64,000 bases of DNA from Acetivibrio clariflavus DSM 19732 (GTDB lineage: Bacteria; Bacillota; Clostridia; Acetivibrionales; Acetivibrionaceae), in the NCBI RefSeq assembly GCF_000237085.1, contig NC_016627.1, positions 4,762,001 through 4,826,000 on the forward strand, written 5' to 3'. Position numbers and translations under genes: made by a program. Positions 17,890-29,516 of this stretch are shown piece by piece (position 1 is the stretch's first letter; every line of letters begins with the position of its first letter). Under the pieces are notes generated by a model, which was not told the origin of the DNA, ran no database searches, and was given only the letters and a program-made list of their open reading frames with translations.

Positions 17890-19413
17890 CTATTTTACTT
17901 CTCCTATTTCACTTATTGCTCTATTTATTGCATTTAAATACGCTCTTACACCAGCTTCAATAATATCAGTACTTACTCCTCTTCCGACAAAAAGCTTGCC
18001 GTCCTTTGACACTCTGACAGTAACCTCTCCTAAAGCGTCTTTTCCTTCCGTTACCGCTCTCAAACTGTAATCTTCAAGAGTAAAGCTCATTCCCACAGCT
18101 CTTTCTATTGCGTTAAAGGCAGCATCTACCGGACCATCACCAGTAGCAGCTTCTGTAATAATGTTATCATTTCTCTTAAGACTAACTGTTGAAGTTGCCA
18201 CGCTCTTATTGCCGCTTGTTATCTGGAAGCTTTCAAGTTCATATATTTCAGGTACTTCAGATACTTTTTCCTCAATAAGTGCTTCAATATCCTTGTCTAA
18301 AACCACCTTTTTCTTATCTGCCAAGCTCTTGAACTTTTCAAATGCCTTTTGAATTGCTTCCGGTGTAAGAGTTGTATAGCCCATTTCTTTTAGCCTTTCT
18401 TCAAAGGCATGTCGTCCCGAAAGCTTGCCTAACACCATTCTGTTTTGTGATAATCCTATGGACTCAGGTTTCATTATCTCATAAGTACTCTTTTCAGACA
18501 ATACCCCATGTTGATGAATTCCCGACTCATGAGCAAAAGCATTTGCTCCTACAATTGCTTTGTTAGGCTGAACAGTAATACCGGTGAGACTGCTTACCAG
18601 TTTACTCGTCCTATATATCTGCCTTGTATCAATCTTATGCCCAATTTTGTAAAAATCCTTTCTGGTGTCAATACCCATTATTATTTCTTCTAAAGCAGCA
18701 TTTCCTGCCCTCTCACCCAAACCGTTTATGGTACACTCAACTTGTGTAGCACCGTTCATTACTGCCGCAAGAGAATTTGCTACCGCTAAACCTAAATCAT
18801 TATGGCAGTGAACACTTATATCAACTTTATCAATATTGCTTACTTTTTCTTTAATTGTACGAATCATATTTCCAAACTCTGCTGGTGTGGTATATCCAAC
18901 AGTATCAGGTATGTTTATTACCGTCGCGCCGGCTTTTATTACCTCTTCAATCACTTTTATCAAAAACTCTATTCTTGTTCTGCTGGCATCTTCTGCAGAG
19001 AACTCCACATCGGAACAGTATTTCTTTGCATATTTTACCATCGCAATAGCTCTTTCCAAAACTTCATCTTCAGTCATTTTCAGTTTATATTTTAAATGAA
19101 TGTCCGATGTTGCAATAAAGGTATGAATTCTAGGGCTCTCAGCTCCCTTTACAGCTTCCCATGCCCTGTCTATATCTTTTTCAACAGCTCTGGCAAGACT
19201 GGCAACAGTAGCATTTTTTATATTTTCTGAAACAGCTTTAACAGCTTCAAAGTCTCCCGGAGATGCAATGGCAAATCCAGCTTCTATAACATCTACGCCC
19301 AGTTTTTCCAATTGTCGTGCAATTTCCAGCTTCTCTTGTATGTTTAAATTGACTCCAGGTGTTTGTTCTCCATCTCTTAATGTCGTATCGAATATTTTTA
19401 TTCTACTAGACAT
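17890..19413 (-). CDS. leuA: 2-isopropylmalate synthase
   Basis: 507 residues, the type found in most bacteria. Condenses 2-ketoisovalerate with acetyl-CoA, the first committed leucine step. [17 protein letters not shown] opens the TIM barrel; [14 protein letters not shown] and [13 protein letters not shown] carry metal and substrate ligands; [11 protein letters not shown] lies in the linker region; the C-terminal ~120 residues are the leucine-binding regulatory domain ([18 protein letters not shown]). It lies between ilvC and cimA on one transcript. Confidence 0.97.
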   Translation of the reverse strand: MSSRIKIFDTTLRDGEQTPGVNLNIQEKLEIARQLEKLGVDVIEAGFAIASPGDFEAVKAVSENIKNATVASLARAVEKDIDRAWEAVKGAESPRIHTFIATSDIHLKYKLKMTEDEVLERAIAMVKYAKKYCSDVEFSAEDASRTRIEFLIKVIEEVIKAGATVINIPDTVGYTTPAEFGNMIRTIKEKVSNIDKVDISVHCHNDLGLAVANSLAAVMNGATQVECTINGLGERAGNAALEEIIMGIDTRKDFYKIGHKIDTRQIYRTSKLVSSLTGITVQPNKAIVGANAFAHESGIHQHGVLSEKSTYEIMKPESIGLSQNRMVLGKLSGRHAFEERLKEMGYTTLTPEAIQKAFEKFKSLADKKKVVLDKDIEALIEEKVSEVPEIYELESFQITSGNKSVATSTVSLKRNDNIITEAATGDGPVDAAFNAIERAVGMSFTLEDYSLRAVTEGKDALGEVTVRVSKDGKLFVGRGVSTDIIEAGVRAYLNAINRAISEIGEVK

Positions 19414-19605
19414 AATTTGACCCTCCCATTTCCTAGACCATTCTCATATTTACAAATATATCTATATAATTTTATACCAACAAAATCATAAACTTTAATA
19501 TATAATAGGTGGTTGGAAAAATGGGAATTCCCATATTTTCCATACCTTTTTACCTATTATGTATATAAATTCAACAGCTCAACTTCTATTCTTAGTTTAA
19601 TACTG

Positions 19606-20601
<996 letters not shown>

Positions 20602-20609
20602 TTAAAAAT

Positions 20610-21122
20610 TCACTCCTTATCATTATTTTTAGCTTTTATATATTTATTGCCTCTTTCAATAGCAATTGTACCTGTTCTAACAATTTCTTTTATACCAAAT
20701 TGCCTGAGCATATTTTCAAGGGCTGTAACCTTATCGGTATCCCCCGATATCTCAATAGTCAGTGTATCTTTTGAAACATCAACTATATTTGCCCTAAATA
20801 TCTCAACAATCTGTATAATTTCAGATCTTGTTGAGGCATCTGCATTCACTTTAATAAGTGCAAGCTCCCTGCTTACCGAATCACTTTTATCAAGTTTCTT
20901 AATCTTAATAACATCAATGAGTTTGTTAAGTTGCTTACTCACCTGTTCAACAACATATTCATCCCCATTGACCACAATAGTTATTCTTGACACCTCGGGA
21001 TCTTCAGTGACTCCAACAGCCAAACTGTCAATATTAAATCCCCTTCTGCTAAACAATCCGGCTACTCTTGACAATACTCCAGGTTGATTTTCCACCAGTA
21101 CCGATAAAGTATGCTTTCCCAT
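20610..21122 (-). CDS. ilvN: Acetolactate synthase small (regulatory) subunit
   Basis: 170 residues. N-terminal ACT domain [30 protein letters not shown] binds valine for feedback control of IlvB; a second ACT-like domain follows ([16 protein letters not shown]). Starts 68 bp after ilvB and is followed by ilvC at 8 bp. Confidence 0.97.
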   Translation of the reverse strand: MGKHTLSVLVENQPGVLSRVAGLFSRRGFNIDSLAVGVTEDPEVSRITIVVNGDEYVVEQVSKQLNKLIDVIKIKKLDKSDSVSRELALIKVNADASTRSEIIQIVEIFRANIVDVSKDTLTIEISGDTDKVTALENMLRQFGIKEIVRTGTIAIERGNKYIKAKNNDKE

Positions 21123-21190
21123 ATCTCTACCTCCCTTTAAGGACTTTATATCAAAATGATATTTTTCGATAATTACCGTTCGCCACTTTT

Positions 21191-22819
21191 TTAAAGCGTA
21201 GATTCTTCAGGATCAACTATGCATTCAAGCAAGTATGGGTTATCATCCTCAAGCATCTTCTCTAATGCCTTCTTAACATCCTTATTGCTTGATATCCTTT
21301 GTCCCTCAAAACCATAGGCTTTGAATATAGCCAGGAAATCAGGGTTTTCATCCAGGAAAACTTGGGTATAGCGGCCGCTATGCCTGTTTTTTTGAAGTTC
21401 TCTAACCATACCAAGACGATAGTTATTAAAAATTAACACTTTTACTCCGATTTTATTTTGCTTTATAGTTCCCAGTTCCTGCATTGACATTTGGAAACTT
21501 CCGTCACCGCCAATGCATATAACCTTAGAGCCAGGGCAAGCAACTTTTGCACCTACTGCAGCCGGTAGTCCATACCCCATAGTTCCCATTCCGCCTGATG
21601 TTATAAAACTTCCAGGTCTTCTAACCCCAAAGTTGTTCGCAACCCATATCTGGTTCTGTCCCACTTCAGTTGTAACAATAGTATCAGCATCAACTACTTC
21701 TGTTAAAACCGACAGAAGATATTTAGGATTAACATAATCGGAGTTATAATCGGGATTCATCTTTATCGAATGTTCCTCTTTCTTCTTTTTCAATTCTTCA
21801 ACCCAATCATCCGATTCTCCCTTACTTACAACCGCATTAAGCTCATTCAATATTTGCTTTAAGTCTCCTACTACCGGTATGGAAACTTCTATGTTTTTGC
21901 CTATTTCAGCAGGATCTATATCAATATGCACAATTTTCGCTTTTTTAGCAATCTGGTTTGGCTTGCTCATAGCCCTGTCACCAACTCTCGCTCCCAAAAT
22001 AATCAACAAGTCTGTATTATTTATTGCGTAGTTAGCAACATAAACACCGTGAGTACCCAGCATTCCTACATTTAATTCATGATCGGATGGTAATGCACCT
22101 ATACCCATAAGCGTAGGTGTAACCGGAATACGGCACTTCTCTGCTAAAGTCAAAAGCTCTTCTGCAGCACCGGAACGGATTATCCCTCCACCCGCACATA
22201 TTACAGGTTTTTTTGCTTTGGCTATAGCATCAGCAATCCTTTTTATTTGAAGAGAATGACCTTTTAAATTAGGCTTGTAGCCCCTAATGTCAACACTCTT
22301 AGGATAATCAAACTCAATTTCTTTATTTTGGATATCTACCGGTACGTCTATCAGTACAGGACCGGGTCTTCCGGTAGAAGCTATATAAAAAGCTTCTTTT
22401 ATCACCCTCGGTAAATCCTTTGCATTTTTAACAAGATAGCTATGTTTTACAAAAGGTGCCGTTGCACCGGTTATATCAGCTTCCTGAAAAACATCCCGTC
22501 CAATCAAATCCGACGATACCTGCCCTGTAATTGCCACTATAGGGATGGAATCCATATATGCCGTAGCAATACCGGTAATGAGATTCGTCGCTCCGGGTCC
22601 TGATGTAACAACACAGACTCCAACTTTGCCGGAAGCACGGGCATATCCATTTGCCGCATGAGCGGCTCCCTGTTCATGTCGGGTTAAAATATGACGTATT
22701 TGTGAGTCGATCAAAGCATCATAAAACGGACAAATAGCAGCTCCAGGGTAACCAAATATAACTTCTACCCCTTCATTTTCCAAAGCTTTTACAATTGCTT
22801 GTGCTCCTGTTATCTTCAT
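21191..22819 (-). CDS. ilvB: Acetolactate synthase large (catalytic) subunit
   Basis: 542 residues. Thiamine-diphosphate enzyme that joins two pyruvates to acetolactate, or pyruvate and 2-oxobutyrate. The start reads [26 protein letters not shown] with the catalytic Glu in [19 protein letters not shown]; the ThDP/Mg motif is [16 protein letters not shown]...NN. First gene of the operon; its start lies 150 bp below the T-box terminator, and AAGGGGTG precedes the ATG. Confidence 0.98.
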   Translation of the reverse strand: MKITGAQAIVKALENEGVEVIFGYPGAAICPFYDALIDSQIRHILTRHEQGAAHAANGYARASGKVGVCVVTSGPGATNLITGIATAYMDSIPIVAITGQVSSDLIGRDVFQEADITGATAPFVKHSYLVKNAKDLPRVIKEAFYIASTGRPGPVLIDVPVDIQNKEIEFDYPKSVDIRGYKPNLKGHSLQIKRIADAIAKAKKPVICAGGGIIRSGAAEELLTLAEKCRIPVTPTLMGIGALPSDHELNVGMLGTHGVYVANYAINNTDLLIILGARVGDRAMSKPNQIAKKAKIVHIDIDPAEIGKNIEVSIPVVGDLKQILNELNAVVSKGESDDWVEELKKKKEEHSIKMNPDYNSDYVNPKYLLSVLTEVVDADTIVTTEVGQNQIWVANNFGVRRPGSFITSGGMGTMGYGLPAAVGAKVACPGSKVICIGGDGSFQMSMQELGTIKQNKIGVKVLIFNNYRLGMVRELQKNRHSGRYTQVFLDENPDFLAIFKAYGFEGQRISSNKDVKKALEKMLEDDNPYLLECIVDPEESTL

Positions 22820-22971
22820 AATATTGCACCCCTTTGCTATCTGTTCCCCAAAACTTGCTCTTTCGAAATCTTCAATTCTTATATTTTATCTTCCACAGCA
22901 GCATTAATACTTCGATAAACCTATAACCTCTGCTATTTTTTCAAAACCCATTGTAAAAGAAACTTCAATCA

Positions 22972-23254
22972 AAAAACCCTTCGCCTCCGCAAATTAGCTT
23001 GCAGGGACGAAGGGTATAATCCTACGTGGTACCACCCTGATTCGACATATATAATGCCCTCAGGTACATATATAAAATATGTACAGACTATAACGTAGTC
23101 AACGTCGTCACCTACTCCCATTTCAGCAACGAAGCTCCGGAACGAGTTATACATGCATATCATGCGCTGATTCGCACCAACCATCAGCTCTCTTGTGCAA
23201 TCCTATGCATCTTTTTTCCATCATAGCTTTTTTGCTTATATCAAAATATAGTTA
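22972..23254 (-). promoter_or_regulatory. T-box leader controlling the ilvB operon
   Basis: The minus strand carries the hallmark T-box sequence AGGGTGGTACCACG (near 23025-23040), a stem I region with AGAGAG and GGTTGGTGCGAATC (23178-23195), and a terminator stem ACCCTTCGTC... / ...GCGAAGGGT followed by a run of T (22972-23015). T-boxes bind uncharged tRNA and allow read-through under starvation. By alignment to the usual AA-NNN-purine pattern the specifier codon is CTC at 23146-23144 (leucine), as in the B. subtilis ilv-leu operon; the codon call is less certain than the T-box itself. Confidence 0.93.
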
Positions 23255-23260
23255 ATGATT

Positions 23261-23289
23261 AGTTTAACACCTTCTCTATATATTGTCAA
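23261..23289 (-). promoter_or_regulatory. Sigma-A promoter of the ilv operon
   Basis: Minus strand: TTGACA (23289-23284), 17-nt spacer, TAAACT (23266-23261), placing transcription start a few bases before the T-box stem I. Confidence 0.8.
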
Positions 23290-23326
23290 TACCATTTTTC
23301 ATTTTTTATTGATTAATGCATTTCGC

Positions 23327-24760
23327 TTAAAGAACTCTTCCCATTAAAAAGGCAAGTGTATAAAATCCGAGTAACAACGTTGACGAATAGGTAAGTATAA
23401 CATCCACTTCTTTTCTTCTCGCAAGGACAGAAAGACTAATATAAATCGGTGCTAAAGACAGAATATATCGTGCCCCGCTAAGCAGGAATGAAGGTGAAAA
23501 AGATATCAGCAAAAACACTAACATATAAGCACTATAGGAAATACGAAGTCTTCCTATGGAATAAAAAATAAGAAAGATCACCAATAAAAATGACAAAATA
23601 AACGGTATCCAGTAGGTCAATCTAAAGGTATCCTCCGGTGATATGGCCGACTGGGTAATCCGTTTTATGTTCTTAAAAACATTACCGAAACTATTGCCGA
23701 AGTATTTATTCTGATATACTAAAAATTCATTCCAATTGCCAAACAATATTTCATTTATCATAAAATAAACCAAAGTACCTAAAGGAATCATAAGTATATA
23801 AATTCCCTTTGCAAAAAAGCTCTTTAATATATTTTTTAAATTCTTTTTTCTCAATTCATCAAAAACCTGGTTGGAAATCACGTATTCCATTGCTGCCGGA
23901 ATAACCAGAATAATTCCCTGATTCTTGGTAAGTGCTGCAAGAAATCCGCAAATTCCAGCTAAAAACCATTTATTTTTTCTCATGTAGTATAAGGCCATGA
24001 TAGACAAAGCAACAAAGGTGCTCTCGGTATAGGCAATACCGAAGAAAAACGAAAAAGGATATATAAGCATATATTTTACAGATCTAAAAGCAGTCTCTTC
24101 ATCAAAATCAATCTTGACCAGCTTGTATAAATAGTAACAACCCACTCCCAAACATAAGTTGGAAACAACTACGCCTGAAACCAAATAGTTTTTAAACATT
24201 ACGGCTGCAATCCTTATTAAAAGAGGATAGAAAGGATAAAAAACAATAAGTTTTGCATTTTCTCCATCAGTACTGTAACCGTTCTGGGCCAAGTTAAGAT
24301 AATGAATTGAATCCCATTTATTCCACATGGAATCAAAACTTTCTAAGAAACCGGTCTTTATGTCAAATGTCTGAATCCCATAAATATACCCTACAAAATA
24401 AATAATCAATCTTGATGCTATAGCTAATCCAAATATTTTAAAAAAAATACTTGCATTGTTTTTTTCTTTTATATCTTCAGGTATAATTTGTACAATACTT
24501 GCTTCTTTAAAAAACACACCAATTATCATAACAACTATGGATATCGTCGATAGAATCCCCAATACTTGAACAAATTCAGGACAAAAACTATTTTCATAAG
24601 TAACAAGACTATATATAAGAGCCGTCACTACTGTTATGATACTATTTATACAGGTAAGCTGTATTTTGGCCGGTAATAATTCTTTGTTCTTTCTGAACAG
24701 CACAAAAAAAGTACTCCCTGCATTTATAAAAAAAAATAAGGCCAAAAGAATATATTTCAT
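23327..24760 (-). CDS. PIG-V-like mannosyltransferase family membrane protein
   Basis: 477 residues with about a dozen membrane helices. The loop after the second helix group reads DSMWNKWDSIHYLNLAQNGY, the WDS.HYL acidic motif of PIG-V/GT-C type lipid-linked sugar transferases; FYPFYPLLIRIA and YPFSFFFGIAYTES are further family blocks. It would transfer a sugar from a polyprenyl-phosphate donor on the outer face of the membrane to an unknown acceptor. ATG with GAGGGG upstream. Single gene, followed by the ilv T-box region. Family assignment good, substrate unknown. Confidence 0.82.
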   Translation of the reverse strand: MKYILLALFFFINAGSTFFVLFRKNKELLPAKIQLTCINSIITVVTALIYSLVTYENSFCPEFVQVLGILSTISIVVMIIGVFFKEASIVQIIPEDIKEKNNASIFFKIFGLAIASRLIIYFVGYIYGIQTFDIKTGFLESFDSMWNKWDSIHYLNLAQNGYSTDGENAKLIVFYPFYPLLIRIAAVMFKNYLVSGVVVSNLCLGVGCYYLYKLVKIDFDEETAFRSVKYMLIYPFSFFFGIAYTESTFVALSIMALYYMRKNKWFLAGICGFLAALTKNQGIILVIPAAMEYVISNQVFDELRKKNLKNILKSFFAKGIYILMIPLGTLVYFMINEILFGNWNEFLVYQNKYFGNSFGNVFKNIKRITQSAISPEDTFRLTYWIPFILSFLLVIFLIFYSIGRLRISYSAYMLVFLLISFSPSFLLSGARYILSLAPIYISLSVLARRKEVDVILTYSSTLLLGFYTLAFLMGRVL

Positions 24761-24975
24761 TTGATTTCCCCTCGGTTACTACCCTTGATTTGCGGTATTA
24801 ATATAATCAATTTTTCTTTGGTCTTTTAAAGATAAACAGCAAAGAAAAATTATCTGTTTATATTATATACTATATTTCTATGTTTTTCAACATTTTTCCA
24901 CAAATTAAGTTCAGTACCATCCGATAATTAATCTGTACAGAGAGAAAGTTTAAAGTTCTTTATAAAAATAAGGCA

Positions 24976-25004
24976 AATAAAAAACTCTGAAATCAGAGTT
25001 TTGA
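24976..25004 (-). terminator. Terminator after the nucleoside deaminase gene
   Basis: Stem AAAACTCTGA / TCAGAGTTTT with a 2-nt loop and T-rich tail on the minus strand, a few bases below the stop. Confidence 0.85.
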
Positions 25005-25010
25005 TAAATT

Positions 25011-25484
25011 CTAATATTGAACTTTATCTTCTTTATCCTTCCATTCAATAAATGCTTTAATACATGAGTCTCTTTCTATTTGTTCAAGGATAACCTTTTT
25101 ATGCTCTGCCGTCCCTTTTATCACATCATAAATATATTTATCGTCAAATCCTATTCCTGCAGCATCATCCCTGGTACAGCCATAATAAACCTTTTTAATC
25201 TTGGCCCAATGAATTGCGGAAAGGCACATAGGACAAGGCTCACAGGAAGTATACAACTCACAATCAGAAAGATCAAACCTACCCAATTTTTTTGCTGCAC
25301 ACCTTATTGCAATCATTTCGGCATGGTCAGTGGGATCATTATTTTTAATAACTTCATTATGGGCTCTTGCAATTATTTGGTTATCCTTAACTATAACTGC
25401 TCCAAAGGGACCCCCATGACCTTTTTTTACACCATCCATTGCTTCTTGGGCAGCGATTTTCATAAACTGCTCATTTTCCCTCAT
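25011..25484 (-). CDS. guaD: Nucleoside deaminase, guanine deaminase-like
   Basis: 157 residues from the ATG at 25484, with AGAGGA 7 nt upstream (a GTG two codons earlier is possible). Zinc cytidine/deoxycytidylate deaminase fold: DHAEMIAI gives the zinc His and catalytic Glu, SCEPCPMCLSAI the two zinc Cys. GGPFGAVIVKDNQIIARAHNEV and the C-terminal YGCTRDDAAGIGFDD match the B. subtilis GuaD type more than the tRNA-adenosine deaminase TadA. It would convert guanine to xanthine in purine salvage. Single gene with its own terminator. Exact base substrate is inferred. Confidence 0.88.
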   Translation of the reverse strand: MRENEQFMKIAAQEAMDGVKKGHGGPFGAVIVKDNQIIARAHNEVIKNNDPTDHAEMIAIRCAAKKLGRFDLSDCELYTSCEPCPMCLSAIHWAKIKKVYYGCTRDDAAGIGFDDKYIYDVIKGTAEHKKVILEQIERDSCIKAFIEWKDKEDKVQY

Positions 25485-25665
25485 AAGCACATCCTCTACT
25501 AACTTGATTATTTTAATAATGCTACAATTAATATTAACATAAATTTAATCAAAATAACATGAAAAAATTAACAACTATTCTATTGATAAGCAGAAATAAT
25601 TATCATAAAACAGTCTCACTCTTATCTAAAAAAATCCTTTAATTCACAGAATTCTTCCCAAAATT

Positions 25666-25702
25666 CAAAAAGCCTCGCTGTAAAATTAGATAGAACGAGG
25701 CT
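25666..25702 (-). terminator. Terminator after htrA
   Basis: Stem AGCCTCG / CGAGGCT with an 18-nt loop, followed on the minus strand by five T residues. Confidence 0.75.
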
Positions 25703-25732
25703 CAGATTATTGACTCAAATTTTTAATTTAAA

Positions 25733-26953
25733 CTATCTCGTAACAAGTCCATCTCTTTCTTTTACTCCCAGTTTCAATGGAATACTTCGGGTAGTTTCAT
25801 CTTGACAAGTTATATTTATTATATCTCCCGGTTTTTTGGAATAAATGTATGTCCTAAGCTGCATCATTGTGTTTACTTCCTTTCCGTCTACCTCCTTTAT
25901 TATACACCCTACACGCAGTCCGCTTTTAAAAGCAGGCCCATTTTCATCAATTTTTGCAATATAAACACCTTTATCCAATTTTTTGGTTGAATCAATGTAC
26001 AGGACTACCTCTTTATCATATGCAAATACCCCTAAATAGGGTTCAACAAACTCACCGTTTTCTATAAATTGATTTATGATAGGAACTGCAATATTTATCG
26101 GAACAGCAAATCCGATACCTTCGGCACTAGTAACCTTTACTGTATTTATACCCACAACCTGTCCCTTTGAATTTATCAATGGACCTCCGCTGTTTCCCGG
26201 ATTTATGCTGGCATCGGTCTGGATAAGGTCTTCCATATAATTTATACCGCCCTCTGTTTCAATTTCTATTGTCCTATTAAGAGCGCTTATTATACCGGAT
26301 GTTACAGTTCTTTGGAACTGAAGCCCTAACGGATTTCCAATAGCTATTGCCGGCTCACCTACAACAAGCGCATTTGCGTCACCTAGCGGTATGGGCTGAA
26401 GTCCGGTAGCATTTACTTTAACAATTGCAAGGTCCAAAACCGGATCTGACCAAACTGTTGTTCCGTCTATATTTCTTCCATCTTCCAAAGATACTATAAT
26501 CCTTTTATTCTTACCCCCTGCCACATGGTGATTGGTAAGAATATATCCATTAGTGCTTACAATTACCCCTGAACCTACACCCCAACTTTCTGTATTTCTG
26601 TCAAAAATTGAATTTCCATCCACCTTTAAAACCGATATACCGACAACTCCGGGCATCACCGATTTAACAATCTCCTGTATTGTATACTCTCGTTCAGTAT
26701 TTTCTAATGTATTATTATTTTGTGCAGCATTACCCTGCGCAACATCATTAGGTTCAGGAGTTTGGGCATATGAAATCTGTCGTGGTACAGCATTTCTTTC
26801 TGTTCCTCCCACCCGAGGATCCTGTTCGATATCTCGCACAATATAATTTGAAGCAAAAAGAAACACCGGTATACCAATACCTAAAGAAACAGCCATTGAA
26901 ATTAAAACTGACTTGATAACTTTTCTTTTTGCTTTGTTTCTGTCCTCAAACAT
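25733..26953 (-). CDS. htrA: Membrane-anchored HtrA/DegP serine protease
   Basis: 406 residues. One N-terminal membrane helix (~14-35), an Asn/Gln-rich linker, a trypsin-like domain (~90-290) and one PDZ domain (~300-395). The catalytic triad is His in TNHHVAGG, Asp in DPVLDLAIVK and Ser in NPGNSGGPL. It degrades or refolds damaged proteins at the cell surface. ATG with AAAGGGATG upstream. Single gene; no CssRS-type regulator nearby. Confidence 0.95.
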   Translation of the reverse strand: MFEDRNKAKRKVIKSVLISMAVSLGIGIPVFLFASNYIVRDIEQDPRVGGTERNAVPRQISYAQTPEPNDVAQGNAAQNNNTLENTEREYTIQEIVKSVMPGVVGISVLKVDGNSIFDRNTESWGVGSGVIVSTNGYILTNHHVAGGKNKRIIVSLEDGRNIDGTTVWSDPVLDLAIVKVNATGLQPIPLGDANALVVGEPAIAIGNPLGLQFQRTVTSGIISALNRTIEIETEGGINYMEDLIQTDASINPGNSGGPLINSKGQVVGINTVKVTSAEGIGFAVPINIAVPIINQFIENGEFVEPYLGVFAYDKEVVLYIDSTKKLDKGVYIAKIDENGPAFKSGLRVGCIIKEVDGKEVNTMMQLRTYIYSKKPGDIINITCQDETTRSIPLKLGVKERDGLVTR

Positions 26954-27167
26954 ATTATCATCCCTTTATAGTTTATATTTTTTATTATTTCAAAAAAACT
27001 ATAAAAGGATTCACATGTGGGAATTTCCAAAAATAACTTTTTCAATATGTATATAACACAGTGGAATTTTAAAGTACCAAAATCAAGAATTATTGTTTGC
27101 ATATGTAACAGAAATACATTAAACTCTCTCATAAAATTTAAATACTTAATATGATATGTTTAAGCAT

Positions 27168-27365
27168 TCATTCACCAGCAACTGACTTGATAATCTTTTT
27201 TACACTTTTTTCAAACTTAGTCCTAGGTATCATAACTTGATGTTTGCAACCCAAGCACTTTATTTTAAAATCGGCTCCAACCCTAGTTACTTCCCATTCT
27301 TTACTGCCACAGGGATGCTGTTTTTTCAGTTCGACAATATCTCCGATAACAAACTTGTGTTCCAT
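27168..27365 (-). CDS. DUF951 family protein
   Basis: 65 residues from the ATG at 27365, chosen because GGAGGAGG precedes it and the family begins with this MEHKFVIGDIVELKKQHPCG. Small basic protein with a four-Cys-type pattern (one Cys in HPCGS and CLGC later) followed by VMIPRTKFEKSVKKI, typical DUF951. In many Firmicutes it lies near chromosome-partition or replication genes; here it stands alone. Function is not established; single-strand or nucleic-acid binding is suggested by its charge. Confidence 0.85.
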   Translation of the reverse strand: MEHKFVIGDIVELKKQHPCGSKEWEVTRVGADFKIKCLGCKHQVMIPRTKFEKSVKKIIKSVAGE

Positions 27366-27575
27366 TTTACTGCCTCCTCCCATCACCATATACCAAAAGA
27401 TAAAAAACAATATCTTTTATACTAGTATAATTTTGTCCAGTAATTAATTCAAGCCACAACGCATCTAATGTTCAAACACTTATGTAAGTTGTAAACCATT
27501 ACAATTTCTATAACCAATCGCAGCTTACGCTAATACAATATAGTATACGTATATTTGTGAAAAGAAGGTGTTCAC

Positions 27576-28847
27576 ATGAAAATCCTCAAATTAGGCTCAA
27601 GAGGCCCGGATGTAAAATTGATTCAAAGTCTGCTCTCAAAAATAGGATATAATCCAGGCCCTATAGACGGAATTTATGGCCCTAAAACCCAGCAGGCAGT
27701 AATTGCATTTCAAAGAAACAACAATCTGTTGGCCAGCGGTATTGTTGAAGATTCAACCTGGCAGGCCTTTCAAGTACTGCTAAACGGTTATAGCATTTAC
27801 TATGTCCAACGCGGCGATACTATATACAATATTGCACGTAAATTTTACACAACTGCCGAAGCAATTATCACTGCCAATCCACAAATAACCCCCAATTTAA
27901 TATACATAGGTCAAAGATTGGTTGTACCCTATGGTATAGATATCGTATTTACCGACATCGATTATACTTACGATATCATGGAAAGAAATATCTTCGGTCT
28001 TAAGGCAAGATATCCTTTTTTAGAGATAGGAACCATAGGTAAAAGTGTCCTTGGAAGGAACCTATATTATTTACGTCTTGGCAGAGGAACAAGGGAAGTA
28101 TCATATAATGCTGCCCATCACTCCCTTGAATGGATTACATCACCTCTTCTAATGAAATTTGCCGAAAATTTTCTTAAGGCTTATGCAACAGGAAAAACGA
28201 TACGTGGCTATAATATCAGGGATATCTGGAATCAAAGCAGCATATATATAGTTCCAATGGTAAACCCTGATGGTGTAGACCTGGTTTTAAACGGCTTATC
28301 TCCTTCAAACCCATATTATAATAATCTGCTTCAATGGAACCAAACAGGCCAACCCTTTTCAGAGGTTTGGAATGCCAATATAAGGGGTGTTGACTTAAAC
28401 CGCAACTATCCTGCCAGCTGGGAAGAAGCAAAAGCTCAGGAAGCTTCTTTAGGTATATATGGACCCGGTCCCACAAGATATGGTGGCCCAAGTCCTCTAT
28501 CCGAACCGGAATCGTATGCCATGGTAAACTTTACAAGACAACATAACTTCAGGATGGTCCTTGCTTACCATTCTCAGGGCAAGGTGATATATTGGAACTA
28601 TCTCAACCTTGCACCACAGGTGTCATTGACCATTGCCAACATATTCTCAAGAGTCAGCGGTTATGCCGTGGCTGATGTACCAATTGTGGCTGCCTACGCT
28701 GGTTATAAAGACTGGTTTATAAAAGAATACAGACGACCGGGCTTTACAATTGAGGTAGGGTTAGGCAAAAACCCTCTGCCCATATCTCAATTCAACACAA
28801 TTTACAATGACAATGAAGAAATTTTGCTGCTTGCTCCTCTACTGTAA
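27576..28847 (+). CDS. M14 family peptidoglycan peptidase (ENP1-like)
   Basis: 423 residues with no signal peptide. Order: peptidoglycan-binding domain 1 (1-75; GSRGPDVKLIQSLLSKIGY), LysM (75-125; YVQRGDTIYNIARKFY), then a zinc carboxypeptidase M14 domain (~135-423). Zinc ligands fit the His and Glu of AHHSLEW and the later His in LAYHSQG; the catalytic Glu is in FTIEVGLG. This is the layout of gamma-D-glutamyl-meso-DAP endopeptidase I of Lysinibacillus sphaericus, a sporulation enzyme cutting stem peptides. The absence of a signal peptide fits action in the mother cell or spore. A terminator follows. Confidence 0.92.
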   Translation: MKILKLGSRGPDVKLIQSLLSKIGYNPGPIDGIYGPKTQQAVIAFQRNNNLLASGIVEDSTWQAFQVLLNGYSIYYVQRGDTIYNIARKFYTTAEAIITANPQITPNLIYIGQRLVVPYGIDIVFTDIDYTYDIMERNIFGLKARYPFLEIGTIGKSVLGRNLYYLRLGRGTREVSYNAAHHSLEWITSPLLMKFAENFLKAYATGKTIRGYNIRDIWNQSSIYIVPMVNPDGVDLVLNGLSPSNPYYNNLLQWNQTGQPFSEVWNANIRGVDLNRNYPASWEEAKAQEASLGIYGPGPTRYGGPSPLSEPESYAMVNFTRQHNFRMVLAYHSQGKVIYWNYLNLAPQVSLTIANIFSRVSGYAVADVPIVAAYAGYKDWFIKEYRRPGFTIEVGLGKNPLPISQFNTIYNDNEEILLLAPLL

Positions 28848-28872
28848 GAAAAAACTGTGAAAAGGCAGTATA

Positions 28873-28905
28873 AAAAGTCCATTAATAAAACAATGGACTT
28901 TTTTT
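28873..28905 (+). terminator. Terminator after the M14 peptidase gene
   Basis: Stem AAAGTCCATT / AATGGACTTT with a 7-nt loop and a T run. Confidence 0.88.
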
Positions 28906-28976
28906 GTTCAATTCTGTGATTTTAATTTTATTCTTAAATTTTAAAATATCACAAGTTGACAACCAAAAAATAATGT

Positions 28977-29020
28977 GATATATTTATAACATACAAATGT
29001 TATATATTTATAACACACAA
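28977..29020. promoter_or_regulatory. Probable operator upstream of the membrane protein/XRE pair
   Basis: Perfect palindrome TATAACAT-acaa-ATGTTATA (28985-29004) with a direct repeat TTTATAACA at 28983-28991 and 29007-29015. It lies ~100 bp before a gene pair ending in a small XRE regulator, so autoregulation is a reasonable reading. Confidence 0.5.
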
Positions 29021-29111
29021 AACCTTCATAATATTTATCACAATAATTCATTACTTGTTTCGCATGGATAATTAATAATTAAAATTAAATACATTAAAAG
29101 GAGGCAATATT

Positions 29112-29516
29112 ATGAAAACCCCAAAAAAATTAAATTTGAGAACATGGATGTTTATAAAAGTTCTCCCTGCCATAGTTTTAGTAATGTATTATTGGATGAT
29201 AACGAGATATGATTTTCACATTAATTTTATAGCCATCCAGAATATTGTTTTCGGATTTTTCGGAGTCTTTTTGTTCTTTTTAATCTTTGGAAAGAACAAT
29301 AGAGACTTAGAAGATGAATTTGCAAAACACAATATAATGAAAGTGGATTCCTTTTGTTTAAGAATAAGTTATTTGCTTTTTATTATCATTGCCTTGATAA
29401 ATTCTGCTTTTGAATTGTCCACTGTTGTTCTTGGTTATTTTACAGTAGGAAGTATCCTGATATTGTCCATAATACGTGCTATTGCATTTTATATTTTAGA
29501 CACAAGGATGGTGTAA
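29112..29516 (+). CDS. Small membrane protein paired with an XRE regulator
   Basis: 134 residues with four hydrophobic segments (~12-30, ~38-60, ~82-103, ~107-125). Strong GGAGG ribosome site. Its stop is immediately followed by the ATG of the XRE gene, so the two are co-translated. Such XRE plus small membrane protein pairs are common in Firmicutes, but I do not recognise a specific family or function here. Confidence 0.8.
   Translation: MKTPKKLNLRTWMFIKVLPAIVLVMYYWMITRYDFHINFIAIQNIVFGFFGVFLFFLIFGKNNRDLEDEFAKHNIMKVDSFCLRISYLLFIIIALINSAFELSTVVLGYFTVGSILILSIIRAIAFYILDTRMV

Noticed and set aside
26902-27132. Minus-strand 76-codon frame overlapping the start of htrA
   Set aside because: It overlaps the ribosome site and first codons of htrA in another frame and has no ribosome site of its own.
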